From a virus: a stretch of DNA of 30,542 bases. Location: the IMG/VR virus record IMGVR_UViG_3300010155_000049, positions 1 through 30,542 of that record. One strand, 5' to 3'. Numbering within the stretch: position 1 is the stretch's first letter; each line of letters begins with the position of its first letter. The notes beneath the pieces were generated by a model, which had not been told where the DNA came from, made no database searches, and saw only the letters and a program-made list of their open reading frames with translations. The translations under genes were made by a program, and so were the position numbers. Of the stretch, positions 7,801 to 18,800 are shown one piece after another.

Positions 7801-8374
7801 TATCGCCAGTTATAGTAAAAATGGTCAACCAGTATACAGTGTTTATACGGGCGCATGGTCTGCATCATTTTTATCAAAGTATGGCAAAGAATTATATGAT
7901 TTAGGAGTATTTAAAAATAGTTGGCGTACTCTTATAAAAAATGCATACCAGGGTGAAAATGAATTAAGAATGGCAGAAAATTGGGACACCGCCCCTAGTT
8001 CTTATAAGGGAGCTGGTGAAAGTGGAGGCCAAAGAGGCCAATATATGAAAGTTATGCAGGCGGCAAAAGGCTCCCCTATCGTGGCCCCCAGCGCCAATCC
8101 CACATTGTGGCTGATTACCTTTTGCGAAACATCTGGAATGCGCTGGGGCAACGCGAAGTTCTTAAAAAAACGTTGGCGCGGCGGTAAGAGATGGACTGAA
8201 TCAGAACAAAAAAGAATATCGCAAATATATAATATACCAAACATAGTTAAAAGAATAAAAGGTCTTTCGTGGAAATCTTATTCTATAGAAGACCATATGC
8301 ATTTTCATTTTTGGACCGGAAAATCATTAATTCCATGGGCCCAAATTGTTAGATTGAAGAAAAGAATAGGATAA
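4811..8374 (+). CDS. Baseplate hub-like protein with degenerate esterase-like domain and C-terminal M15 peptidase
   Basis: 1187 aa. The C-terminus (about 900-1187) is an M15 zinc peptidase that cuts peptidoglycan stem peptides: SLHAFGLAIDID (984-995) is the SxHxxGxAxD motif with zinc ligands H986 and D993. EDHMHFHFW near the end gives a DxxH pair (D1161, H1164) as in the M15C endopeptidase group (T5 endolysin type); WGNAKF upstream matches the WGGDW-like segment of that group. Residues about 318-520 resemble an esterase D-type alpha/beta hydrolase (YYLHDFSGFGRAW, FILVIPEM, ADGMGAIAFAAA at 450-461), but the expected nucleophile serine is glycine (G452). Residues about 700-880 are helical or coiled. 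GAGG at 4797-4800 is a weak ribosome binding site. Its place before gp25/gp6 suggests a tail-tip wall-cutting hub, replacing the T4 gp5 lysozyme. The hub assignment is inference. Confidence 0.85.
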   Translation: MAKPKPPWSAYQNYDIGELNPLDEKIFDDNYFERQDVYVTQAELVHKHYSHGTITKSGPYLAVVLKVLSGPQVNNEAATNGGNLTRTISLNNFKGAQTEEKEKGNRPQPVKVIARIPEIDADIDWPEDEDDEARLAAHSEFHQMREDKMLEQVVPGSLIWIDYNSIENTTGCNGMPAGKIVSLHDPGSFTPLESDESSADSFNPPCKALRDLTAPGGGIYIGQTESDPVLFMGPPIRKFKGRIKTGLFGNGTVQTKEHFNSCLISSKPSAKHKIPGAAPYSDSGAFVWVGHLRSNGYMDIFDRPAGLGRETIIYAPGMLDLTSPIEIKYYLHDFSGFGRAWVYGEETDMEVAQNAADDTEDNDFRDKIGPGIKDLIRDGRNFILVIPEMSYSLGFESEDYSRLFGRELSTFDGTSTGGNFGNFHGEVLEVLERHFPGIEEKNIDYVSILADGMGAIAFAAAVKNVTTDSYSVKARQDLLDIIPIKRIDFIDTGLDAPEAYAYFGGFKPPSKIIHEDYLAFKDQEIEFNYITEHPGDTTNSFFAQLGQHDLFKKHNKPVGGLGGRKFSFNFENPASSFVSMHIAAKDTANVKGKVGYAFSMTNDYGKLLALKKIDSDGSLLVSYDSVPDHAGACSKSQAAADSAKIQKKLNSLREQIKFFEGFLIKLIESGLNYACDEGEPEYRIYCTTINIPGGKPLEAVETNNSSRFFIDYLNYLTNKRDLAELEIISNFENQLLSHSLYKPRLEKFKEDVLKPKMEEAKEVIKVISEPWEKLHKSYDATKFNNAAFITSDITTPNSLSQMASFIASPDAYEKIMLKVDNTIEKISSQAVQLSPECAPPPIKLGAMVSPKPINAPETLNSTNVSLCDDRKVSVPNNFEEIYAMIPYAPDKKRFKLSGRSSKVPTQLDMIESYELGTFSYRSRVANGQTTNAESPPIWSCITDRISNAWSAACAASNYVPFSVIRGIRGYDKYEGNTAYRYGMSLHAFGLAIDIDPYIASYSKNGQPVYSVYTGAWSASFLSKYGKELYDLGVFKNSWRTLIKNAYQGENELRMAENWDTAPSSYKGAGESGGQRGQYMKVMQAAKGSPIVAPSANPTLWLITFCETSGMRWGNAKFLKKRWRGGKRWTESEQKRISQIYNIPNIVKRIKGLSWKSYSIEDHMHFHFWTGKSLIPWAQIVRLKKRIG

Positions 8375-8376
8375 AC

Positions 8377-9837
8377 ATGGCGAAGTATAATATAGTTGCA
8401 AAAAATGTTAGTATTCCGACTTCTGAGGGTACTAAAAATTATTATAATATGGTACTCGTTGATGAAGAAACAGGACAAATTAAATCTGCCATCAACACGA
8501 CTAGCCAGGCTGAGGCAGAAAAATATATTGCTGAGACAAGAATAAAGCATTCCGACAATGTCACAATTAATGGGAAACATCCGGGAGGTATGCTTGATCC
8601 CAATGCGGGGCCTTTTTCTGATGGCACTTTTAACAAACAAAAAAATTATGATACTGCCTCAAGAGATGAAGATTTAGATTTAAATTTAGATCCTCAAGGC
8701 ATGCCAGGATCACAGAATTATAGTAATTATGAATCTAACAGTACTTTTTCTGATTATGATTCTTCTCTTCCACCAATATCTCCGTCCGGCGGTGAAAGTG
8801 GGATGTCGCCCTCTATGTTTAATCTTTCTATATTTGAAAAGAAGGCCCGCGATTTAGACGGCGCATCAGAGAAGAAAAAACAACAATTTGAGAGCTTGAC
8901 AGAGGAACAAAGAGGGGCAAAAAATGTTAGTGGGGTCTTTGGATCAAAAAGAGTTCAAGCAACAACAAAAAGGGAAAATACTCCCAGTGAATTAATTGTC
9001 GCCCGAGGTCCTGATAACAATGCATTTATTGTTATTGGCAATGACCGGGTTAGTAAACCACATACAGGTTACGGTGGGAAAGGGCATACTCAAAGCGATT
9101 CAATTGACTTAGTCGCCGGCCTCGGCGGTTGGAATCCGAGAGAAGTAGAGAAAATAGATGCTCAGGGTGGAAATAAAGTAGAAAGTGAAATAAAAACAAA
9201 TCCTAATTTTTTTATTGATTCTGCAAGAATCTATATTTCTCAAAAAATTGATGTTGACAAGAACTTTGGTATTGGCGAATTCGGCTTATCTGAAGAAAAC
9301 AACAAGGACGATAAAGACGACAAAGAAATAGGAAAATATGGTGCTAAATCAGCTGTTGTTGCTAAAGCAGACAATATTCGCCTCATCGGCCGTGAAAGCA
9401 TACGCATAGTAACTGGCACAGACAGATTCAATTCTCAAGGCGGCGAAGTGCTAGGAAGAAGTGGTGTCGAAATAGTAGCTATGAATGATACAGAAACACT
9501 TCAACCTATGGTATTAGGAGATAATTTAATTGAGCTGTTGGACGTAATCGTTGGCCAAATTGAGGGCCTGGCTAATATAAACAATGCAGCTCGGAAATAC
9601 CAAATGAAAATGAACCAGGCTTTACAGCAACATACCCATATATCACCTTTCTTTGCACTTCCAACTACAGTTTCTCCCCAAGCTGCCGCCGGCGGTATAC
9701 AATGTGATATAGAAACAATGACAAAAACTGAGCTATCAGACATGAAGCAGTCAACAAATCTACAAGGAATAAGACATAATTACCTTACTGAAAGCGGCGA
9801 AAAATATATTAATAGTACATTAAACAAAGTTAATTGA
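8377..9837 (+). CDS. Tail/baseplate structural protein, spike-like C-terminal half
   Basis: 486 aa, starting two bases after the hub stop. Residues about 60-200 are polar, Ser/Asn/Asp-rich and probably flexible (DLDLNLDPQG, SNYESNSTFSDYDSS). Residues about 205-390 look like short repeated beta-strands (AVVAKADNIRLIGRESIRIVTG, GVEIVAMND), similar to beta-helical spike or hub parts of contractile tails. After a helix (LGDNLIELLDVIVGQIEGLANI) comes QHTHISPFFALPTTVSP, resembling the HTH...TxP tail-spike segments that bind metal in other phages (inference). A lysine/aspartate tract (NNKDDKDDKEIGK, about 308-320) is present. No enzyme motif was seen. The likely role is the central spike or a hub partner of the preceding peptidase protein; I recall similar proteins in marine T4-like phages but cannot name the T4 counterpart. 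Confidence 0.75.
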   Translation: MAKYNIVAKNVSIPTSEGTKNYYNMVLVDEETGQIKSAINTTSQAEAEKYIAETRIKHSDNVTINGKHPGGMLDPNAGPFSDGTFNKQKNYDTASRDEDLDLNLDPQGMPGSQNYSNYESNSTFSDYDSSLPPISPSGGESGMSPSMFNLSIFEKKARDLDGASEKKKQQFESLTEEQRGAKNVSGVFGSKRVQATTKRENTPSELIVARGPDNNAFIVIGNDRVSKPHTGYGGKGHTQSDSIDLVAGLGGWNPREVEKIDAQGGNKVESEIKTNPNFFIDSARIYISQKIDVDKNFGIGEFGLSEENNKDDKDDKEIGKYGAKSAVVAKADNIRLIGRESIRIVTGTDRFNSQGGEVLGRSGVEIVAMNDTETLQPMVLGDNLIELLDVIVGQIEGLANINNAARKYQMKMNQALQQHTHISPFFALPTTVSPQAAAGGIQCDIETMTKTELSDMKQSTNLQGIRHNYLTESGEKYINSTLNKVN

Positions 9838-9844
9838 GAAAATA

Positions 9845-12800
9845 ATGGCAAAAAAAATACCAAGTATACACATTAACACTGTATCTTCTCCGATCGCTAG
9901 TGATACGGAATTAGAGAAAACATTAAATTTGGGTAACTACACATATTATGTCGGCGCCCTGTTCGGTAAAAACAAGCCTTATTTGCCGGTTCGAGTTGCT
10001 CCTTACGGCGACGGCCTAGATTTAGGGTGGTCAGATAATAATTATAGTACTAGTGAACTGTCTGTGCCTTTGGGACACCCTATCGAGGTTGTTGAAATAG
10101 TTGAAAGTGAAACGGGCGTTTGGGCCGGCTTTCTTTCAGAAGGGAAAATATTATATACAGACGTAGGTTATGTCAGAATAATAGATGGAAAAACTTGTCC
10201 TTCAATTTCAAAAAGGTTTTTAAGACCGGACGATCCGCTCTCTGATGTATATGTACCAGAAGGTAGCAAGGCTGTGTCTCCTAAAGATAACCAAAATTGG
10301 CTTTCGCTTTCACCACATGATATTAGGTTAACATATTATAATTTTAATGAGCACAATGACAATGTTGTGGATGTTAGCACAATAAATATGGAAACTATAA
10401 ATAGACATCCAACATTACGATGTTCGGAAGGATATTATTATTTTGTTTTAGGAGAAAATGAAAGACAGTCAGAAGCAGTCACAAGTGGAGAGATATACGG
10501 ACAATATAAATCGCAATCTCAAATAGAGGAAGATAAATTAGCAGTATCTAACGAATCTATAACAGGCGTGAAAGAGTCAGCATATAAAAATTTATTGAAT
10601 TATCTGGGTAAAAAAGATAATACTCCATCTAGCTTAGCTAACCCTGGCGAATCTATGCTTATGGACCATTTTGTTTTGGCTGGATTAAAGGTTAATACGC
10701 AAACAGCTAATCCAAACAACCAAAAAGCCTTGTTTGCTATACGATCTAGCTATGTCGACGCGCTACCAGACAAAACATTTTCGGAAATATTTGATGATGA
10801 CTCCCCATATAAAAATGGAAGAAACTATGCTTTCACAGCATATTTAAAAGAACTGCCTAAAATTTGTAGTGATTTAGCAACTAAATTTAAAAGAATAAAA
10901 AGTAAATTAGAATCTTCTCAGTTAAAGGTGACAGATGTTAGTGATTTGGATTACGATATAAATATTCAAATAGAACAAATTGAAAGATTCTCAAAAGAAA
11001 TAGATAACTTTTTGTCTAGGCAATCTTATCCTGCTACAACAGACATGTCAGATATTATTTTTTCTGCTAAATCTGGCACTAAGTCAGCAGATACTTCTGG
11101 TCAACCTTACGATAATATAATTCAAATTAATATAGTAGACAATAGAGTTACAGGGTGCGGTGCACGAGAAACAATATCACATATTTTATTTTCACCAGAT
11201 CCTAAAATATTAGAGGCTTCATCAGACCTAGGCAACATTAATTTATTTGATTTTGATCCCTACATATCAGATAACGAGTTGAGTGGCAAGACCCCAGTTA
11301 AGAGAAGTGCAATACACTTAAAAGTGGCGGTACCTTATTTAAGAGAGATTTTCTCAGGAGTATACGGAAGTAGAACACTACATCTGCTTTTATCACATAG
11401 TAGTATTACTAAATTTTTAAATGATTCAGGCCCTGATTTAAATTCATATGATTGGGCAGAATTTCTTCAAAAATATTGTGTGCCCCCACTTAAAATTTAT
11501 CCCTCAAAAGATCCACAGAAATTTAAAGATCCGGATGATATAGATTGTGATGAACTTATTGCGCAATTAAATAAGTCAGGTCCAAATGTCGGTCGTCAGG
11601 AAAAGCTATTACAAGAAAAACTTTATAATAATGAAAAATGCAAAGAGAAATATTTTGATCAATTCAAAGATGCTACTCATGCTGGAGACCCTTCTTTAAA
11701 AAAGAAAAGCCTAGAAGAAACTAATGAAGATATAATGGCTCAAATATCGGCCGGCGACGATAAGAAATTTTTATCTACTTTATTTCAAGGTTTTTTCCAT
11801 GTTTTGGACCCTATGGCCTTGCTTTCTTTACTTTTGGCTTGTTTACAGAAAAAGCTTGGGATGATGCTATCCATAGAAGCTATCTGTGAAGCTGCTATAT
11901 TAGAGCTTGTCAAAACAGCCGGCCCTGAGGCTGCCACCGCTATAATAATAACGAATGCGTTGTTATCTCCTGAAAGAGACTCTTCTAAAAGGGCTTTGGC
12001 TATTTTAGGAGATCCAGAATCTCCGTATGCTGATCCACAAGCAGTACACATGCTAAATCAAGAATTTGATGAAGAAAGTGATCAACGTTTGATTTTGGAT
12101 GATAGATTTGATGGCGCGCCAGTCGCTTCAGCCTTAATTGTGGGCGAAATAGACATTCCAGCTATAGCTATAGAAACAATAAGAAATATGGAAAAAGGAG
12201 GCCAAGAGGTACAACTAAATTTAGCCTATCGTCCTACGTATGTGGGTCAAATTGTTGTACCAACAGATTCTCCTTCGAAGGACATACATATTGATAAACT
12301 AGATCCGATTACTCCTGGATCAAAGTACACACAAAAAGAGGTAGACGGAGAAACTAAGAGATTATTAGAACTAGGATATACTGAGCGAGAATCACGCGCC
12401 CTCATGGTACAGAATGGTTATATGGTGCCGGATGAAGAACAATGGCGATTATTTGCTTCTAATCCCATGTCTTTTGAAAATGCAGACGATTATTCTTTTA
12501 CATCTTCTTTTAGCTCTACAGCAAATTATTCTCCAGCAGACGACGATCGTGAAGTACTCGATTCGGCCAAGGCTTGGTTAAATTATATGAAAGCAAACAT
12601 CGGTAATATCTCTGAGCTTTGTGAACTAATAGTGGGTGATCTTCTCAGTGGCCTGGAAAAATTGTTGAAAGATCCGCTAGCTCTTTTGGGCGGCCTCGGC
12701 GATTGGTTGGAAGATTTTATAGAAACTTTGAAAAGGGCTTTTAAGTTTAAAATCCCATCATTGAGATTTCCAGATAATTTAGGCACTGATAGCCACATGG

Positions 12801-15800
12801 GCGATTATGGCAAAAAATTGCTAATGATGATTTTATCCATGGTGGCCTTGATTTTGGGACAAATTGTTCATCTTCTCATCAAAGAAGCTTTAGAAAAATG
12901 TCTTGAGGAAAATCACGATCAAGGTCCCGGGCCAAATCCAGTACTTGGCAAGGGGCCATCATTAACAATACCAACTTTACGACGCGCCGGCCTGCCCAGT
13001 GTCGGCGGGATATCTGACGCAGATATCGTTGCTTGGATGAAAGATCTTATCGATAATTTGTCGACAGGACAACTATGTGCACTGCTCCGCGGAGATGCGT
13101 CGAAACAAACACTAAAAGATTGCCTTGTCAGGACAGAAGTTAAATGGCCTGTAATTTACAATGCAGGGATTGATACAATATATGAAATACGTGTTGCCTT
13201 TGAAAAATTGGGTAAGAATTTAGATTTAGATATATGCAAATATATGTCTTCTTCTGCCCCTGTCGTGATCGACGCGTGTAAAGCAATTTATGACAGCGAC
13301 GCACGTTGCGAAGAACTACAAAAAGCCGGCTTGACAAAAGAAGAATGTGATGCACAAATAAAAGATGAACTAAATGACTTGAAAAATAAAGTTATAGCAC
13401 TTGCAGGATTAGGCATGTTTGGAATGGATCCGATGTCCAATCTTCTTCCGCCAGCATGCGGTGAGGGCGGATTTTTTGAAATGCCTCCGGGTGTAAAAGA
13501 CTCAATGTCTCGTGTAACAGACAATATTTTGACAACAGTTAAGGGATCGTTAATACAGGATTTGACTTCTCTAGAATTTTTTGCAGTTCCACCACGAGCA
13601 ATCATTGCTGCAACAGACCCTGCAGAAATGAAGAAGATGTCACAATCATTTACCAACAGCGCCAAAAAGCCCTATAATAAGTTGTGTTTTGCCCATATTG
13701 GTAATCCATTCGATTCTTCGGTTCACCGTCTCACCGACTGGTCATATGATTCACTAAGATCATCAGGCCTAAACGTACATAGAAATTATCCACTTGTTTA
13801 TAACAGGTTTTTACATTATGGCGGGTTTAGCACTGGACAGTACAGAGATGCCAAAAATCCAACGAAGTACTTCGCCTGGGACAGTCCCCTGAATGCTGAA
13901 CATTTAGCTAAATCTCGTAGTGAGGCTGACGAACTTAATAAAAGAATGACTATAGCAATATTAGAAGCTACGAAGTTAAGCTTTTTTTGTGGTATGCCAG
14001 AAGACGAAGAAGCTGGCTTATCTTCAATCGAAAGCTTTGTTGAAAATTCGAATTTTCTTGAGCCCATTCATGTTGGCGCCCTCTACAGAAACCAAAATTG
14101 GCCGGCTCCCACGGCCTACAAGCCGGCCCATGACTGGAGTGACAAACTATTATCTAAGCGTTATTCTTCCTCAGGAAAATATACAAAATCTATGGCTAGC
14201 CTAGAGAAGGAAAATGATATTGTCGAAGGTCCCTCGACCCAGCCGCATAACAAGAGCTATTGGGATAACGTTCCACGAACGTCGACCGGCAATCAGATTG
14301 ATCAAGCTATAACAAATGCTTTTAGTAGGGAAATGAAGCCTTTTTATATAAGAGACATGGTTATAAACTATTTAGATCTTATTCTGACAGGAAAAAGAGG
14401 CCTCGGCCCTATCAAAGCCGCCCGCGGAAGGGTCTGGCCTCTCGATACAAAATTACATGAGATTACTTTCGGCTTTCACGGTCTATGGTTGGCAGCATTC
14501 CAGGCTTATTGCGGTATAGCGCATAATGTAGCTTCGTATGGCCAGATATTCGGGTGGGTGATGGCAAAGAAAAAAGTAGTTAATATGAAAATGCATTTCA
14601 CGAACTGCACATACCCTGCGTTGGATAATTCTGTCAACGTCAGCGACGCCGGCCAGTCGACGGTGTTACAATACGGTCAAAGAGAAGCCCGGAGCCGAGT
14701 CGACGAAATCGCTGATAACCTTGGGCCATCGACGAGTATCGTAGGCGACGTACAGTATCTCGGAACTTGTATGAATGCGGGCTCTAACAACACCGAGATG
14801 ACTTACGGCTATACGCTCACCTCTCATAAAGCGAACGATGACTACCCCTGGAGTGAAGGCACTACAAAGATTGTAGATATTCCACGAGACTCGTGCTCGC
14901 AGGGGTGGTACTACGCGACAGAGGAGATCTCTTGGGAGGAAGTGACATTTAACAACGAGAGTCTCACCGCGTCGCCATTTAACTATGATATGTCAAATGA
15001 AAGCGAAAAACGCGCGCGCGACCTCCCGGAGGATGCCTGGGGCCAGTACACGGATGCTTTCGAATTTACAGAATCTGATTTTCCAGTATTGTCCAAGGCC
15101 GCGGCGCACGCCATCGAACACGCCGCGGCAGAAATTGGAGACAAGCTCGATGATGTACATTCGGAGACGAACACCGGCGTTGATTGGAAAGATTATAGAT
15201 TTGAAGAAAGTACTTTTGTAAAAAATATGAAAATATCTCCAGGTTTAGTAAAAATATACATGATATGTCAAACATTACTTGAAGAGCTTAAAGATAATGA
15301 GGATGAACTCGCGAAGTTCAACGCGGACCCAGCATTATATGCTTTCACGACCATGACAATTGCCGAAGCTTTTGGCCTAGAAACGCATCGCACAACTGGT
15401 TTATTTCCTAACTTTGGGCCGATAGAATCTATTGAGGGCGTGGTATTTACAATCGGGAAATCACAGCTGTGTATATCACAAACCGGCGATGGATCCGTAC
15501 CACAAGTTCGGAATATCGAGGACCAACTTCTTCCACAATATGCTGTCTTTAAACAGCATTTTGCTGATCCCGAAAGCCCGTTAAGCCTGCCCAAAGATGA
15601 AATGATTGAATATTTTTCTTCTAATAAAGAAAAAGTAAACCCAGAATTATATGAAGCTTTAACGAATGAAGACAACTTTAACCAAAATTTAGGGTTTAAT
15701 AGCGAAGTTGTGCCTAACCCGATAGCAACTTATGATCCCGACGGCTGGGGTGCGGAGGGAAAATTTATTGAAACTCGTAAGGCTATTTGGGGTAGCAAAA

Positions 15801-18800
15801 ATAAACACTATAATCCGGATATTATAAAAATTGATACATCTTTTACTGAATTATCAGCTAAAACTGCAGCCGGCTTCAGCGGCGAAGACTTCGCCGCCAA
15901 GATCTTAGGAGCTTTTTCTGCTCCTGGAGGAAGTGAGGCTGCATCCGAACAGTTTGCTTTATTATCTAAGCAACTGGAATTTATTAATAAAAAAGAGAGC
16001 CTAATATATCAGAATATTGCTTTGCCCTTAGAAAACAATATCAGCACACAATTATCTGATTTTAGAGATACCTATACTTTTATAAAAGGCAAGCTAGCGA
16101 ATTATAATAAAGATCATATTATTGGCGACGATACACGCATCGGTGGCGAAAAATATAATTTTAATTTTGGTAAAAAATTAGATGATGATATACAAGATGT
16201 CCTTGGCGATGTTTATTCTAGTGTCAGCGCGGATACTCCTGCGCAGAAAATAATAAAAGATTATAAAGATGGGCTATCGGACGACAAGTCTTATAATCCG
16301 CTTAATTTTAAAGCACAAATATTTGGCAAGCTTCTTTCTCGTAGGTTCATTGATATGTATAACGAGCACAAACCAGAAAGTGCTAATACACTATTACACA
16401 ATGGTAACTTTGAAAAGGCATTTAGGCATAATTTAGCAAATAATTCTTTTGCTGCTTTACAGATGGCCCAAGTACATCAGGTTTTTGCAAAATTAAAAGA
16501 TTCTAGGCTTCATCAACGCGGAATGATGAAGAAAATATGGAAGAAAATACTTCACAATCCACTAAACGCTAGTAAAATTGATCCTCGATGTCTTGACTTT
16601 TTTACTCCGAATTCTCGCGATGATCTGAGTGACGCTGAAACTGATTTTTTTAAGCTCAGCGACGTAAAACAAAGGATAATGGCGTTTTATGAAAAATCTA
16701 TTTGTCAAGACGTATACGAGAAGAGTTCTTCGGATGAAAATGCAGCTCGTAAAGCTTTACTACAAGGCTGCGTAATTCTTTTAGTAAAAATATATACATT
16801 GGAGGTTTGTTTAACTAGTATTATTGCATGGGATAGCTATGCTTTATCAGATATTGTTAAAGATGACATTTTAGTTAAAATTATTGTTAATAATATTAAA
16901 GAAGACGTTGACATTAACTTAATCGCTTTTATCGCTAATGATATTTTACGCAAAGAAAAGGGTTTATCTGATATTGACTTGGCTTATTATAGGGGAGAGC
17001 AAAGTGGATTAGAATATTTGATAAAAGCAGAAAGCCAACATATTGTAAAGACAGTTAAAAATATATTTAGTAATTCAGATCCAATGACTTTAGATCTGAA
17101 TTTACAAGTTTTAAAAAGTTCAGATGTAACACCAGAAAACATAAAAAATAAAGTACAAGGTGACGCTCCTGTTATAGCTACAGAAATTAGTGCTTTTCAT
17201 AAAGACACTGGTAAGGATTACGTTGTTGATGCTAGATTTGGATCAAATGCATATACGATGAATTATGGTCAAGGTCACAAAAAATATAGTCCATATTCTA
17301 TAGGAGACAACATGACTGTAAAGTGGGAAAATTATTTATGGGAAACTAACTTGTTTGATCAAAAAACTATTTCATCACAAGAAGGAGTGCTCAGCAAAAA
17401 TAATAGAAATTTCTTTCATTCACTGCCGATGAACCATAGATCTTCTGTTATAGAATATGCTAAAGAAAATCCAGATAATTTAACGCCTGAACAAGACTTA
17501 GCTGTCCTGTTTGGAGATACTCCTATACATCAACACGCCTGGCCAGGCATATATGCAGAGGATAGTCCATCCGTGATTAAGGGTTATGAACATTATAGAA
17601 AAGAAAGCTTTTTTAATTCTGAGTTCCCAGAGTGGTCAGAGTTTCAAGCTTTGAACAATCTACGAAAAAACAAACTTCATAACGAATACGCATTTTCAAA
17701 GGAAAATTTTGTAGAAAACACGATGGGCAATGACCCGATTAGACTTTTAGGAAATACAATAATACAACCTTATGTCAGGATTGTTGATATTCCAGAAGAT
17801 GAAAAAGATGAATATTGGGGGAATATGACCATCTCTGTGCTTAAGAAAATAGAAGGTTCGGATATAGATCCGGATGGAGAACCATGTGAGCCAAAATATA
17901 ATTTGTCTGATCCGATTAGCGCACTCGATTTTAAAGATGTTCTTGAAGGCATACTCGCCAAGCGTGATGAAGAGAACAATATTTTTAAATCTTATATGTG
18001 GGGTTATATCCCTCTTTCAGCATGGAGTCATTTTTATAATACAATCTTTTTAAAGACAATTTTTTCTCACACCAGTAACGCATATGCCAACGTGCCTAAA
18101 CCGCTGTATGAACTGTATAAAAAATATGGTTTTAGATTAATATTCAAAGAATTTAAGATTGGTTTACGCTTGACCTACTCAGTTCCTACAGAAAATTTTG
18201 ATAGTCTTATGTCAAATTCCAGCCATAAAGTAAAAAATATAATGGAAAGTGCCTTTACTGGTGAAGAGAATATTAAAGGTCTGAAAGCATGTAAATCTTT
18301 ATATGTACAGCGTCCATACTTTTATAATGGAGGAGAAAGAAAGGAAGTCTTGACTGAGTTACATATTCCTATTGTTGAGGTGGAAAAAAGTCTTACAATT
18401 CAGGAAGGAGAGTCTGGATTTACTATTGATGATAACGAGAACTTATTTGATTTAGATGAGTTGGGTTTCTGGGCGCCTAATATAGAAGCCATAGCCAGCC
18501 AGCAGCCTAGTTTAATGGAACTCGCGCGCCATGGACAACATGTCGAAGGCGCCGGCGCAGCAGCAGAAGTTGTTGTTGCCGACGGGCCACTTAAATATTT
18601 AATTAACACTCCTTATTCGTTCTTTTACAAACACCTAGCACAAGATCTAGTTGTAGATTTAAAGTCCTCGCCAGAATTTAAATTAATATATGAGCATTGT
18701 ATACCGATTCGTAGATACATGGTTTTAGGATTTACTTATGCTGCTGATGGATTATCTAAATTTATTCCAGAGCCAACTGATGTTCTGGACGAAACAAAAG

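Noticed and set aside
14985-15221. Extra + strand frame inside the GC-rich island (78 aa)
   Set aside because: GC-rich DNA has fewer stops by chance; it lies inside the giant gene in another frame, with low-complexity Arg-rich translation and no ribosome binding site.
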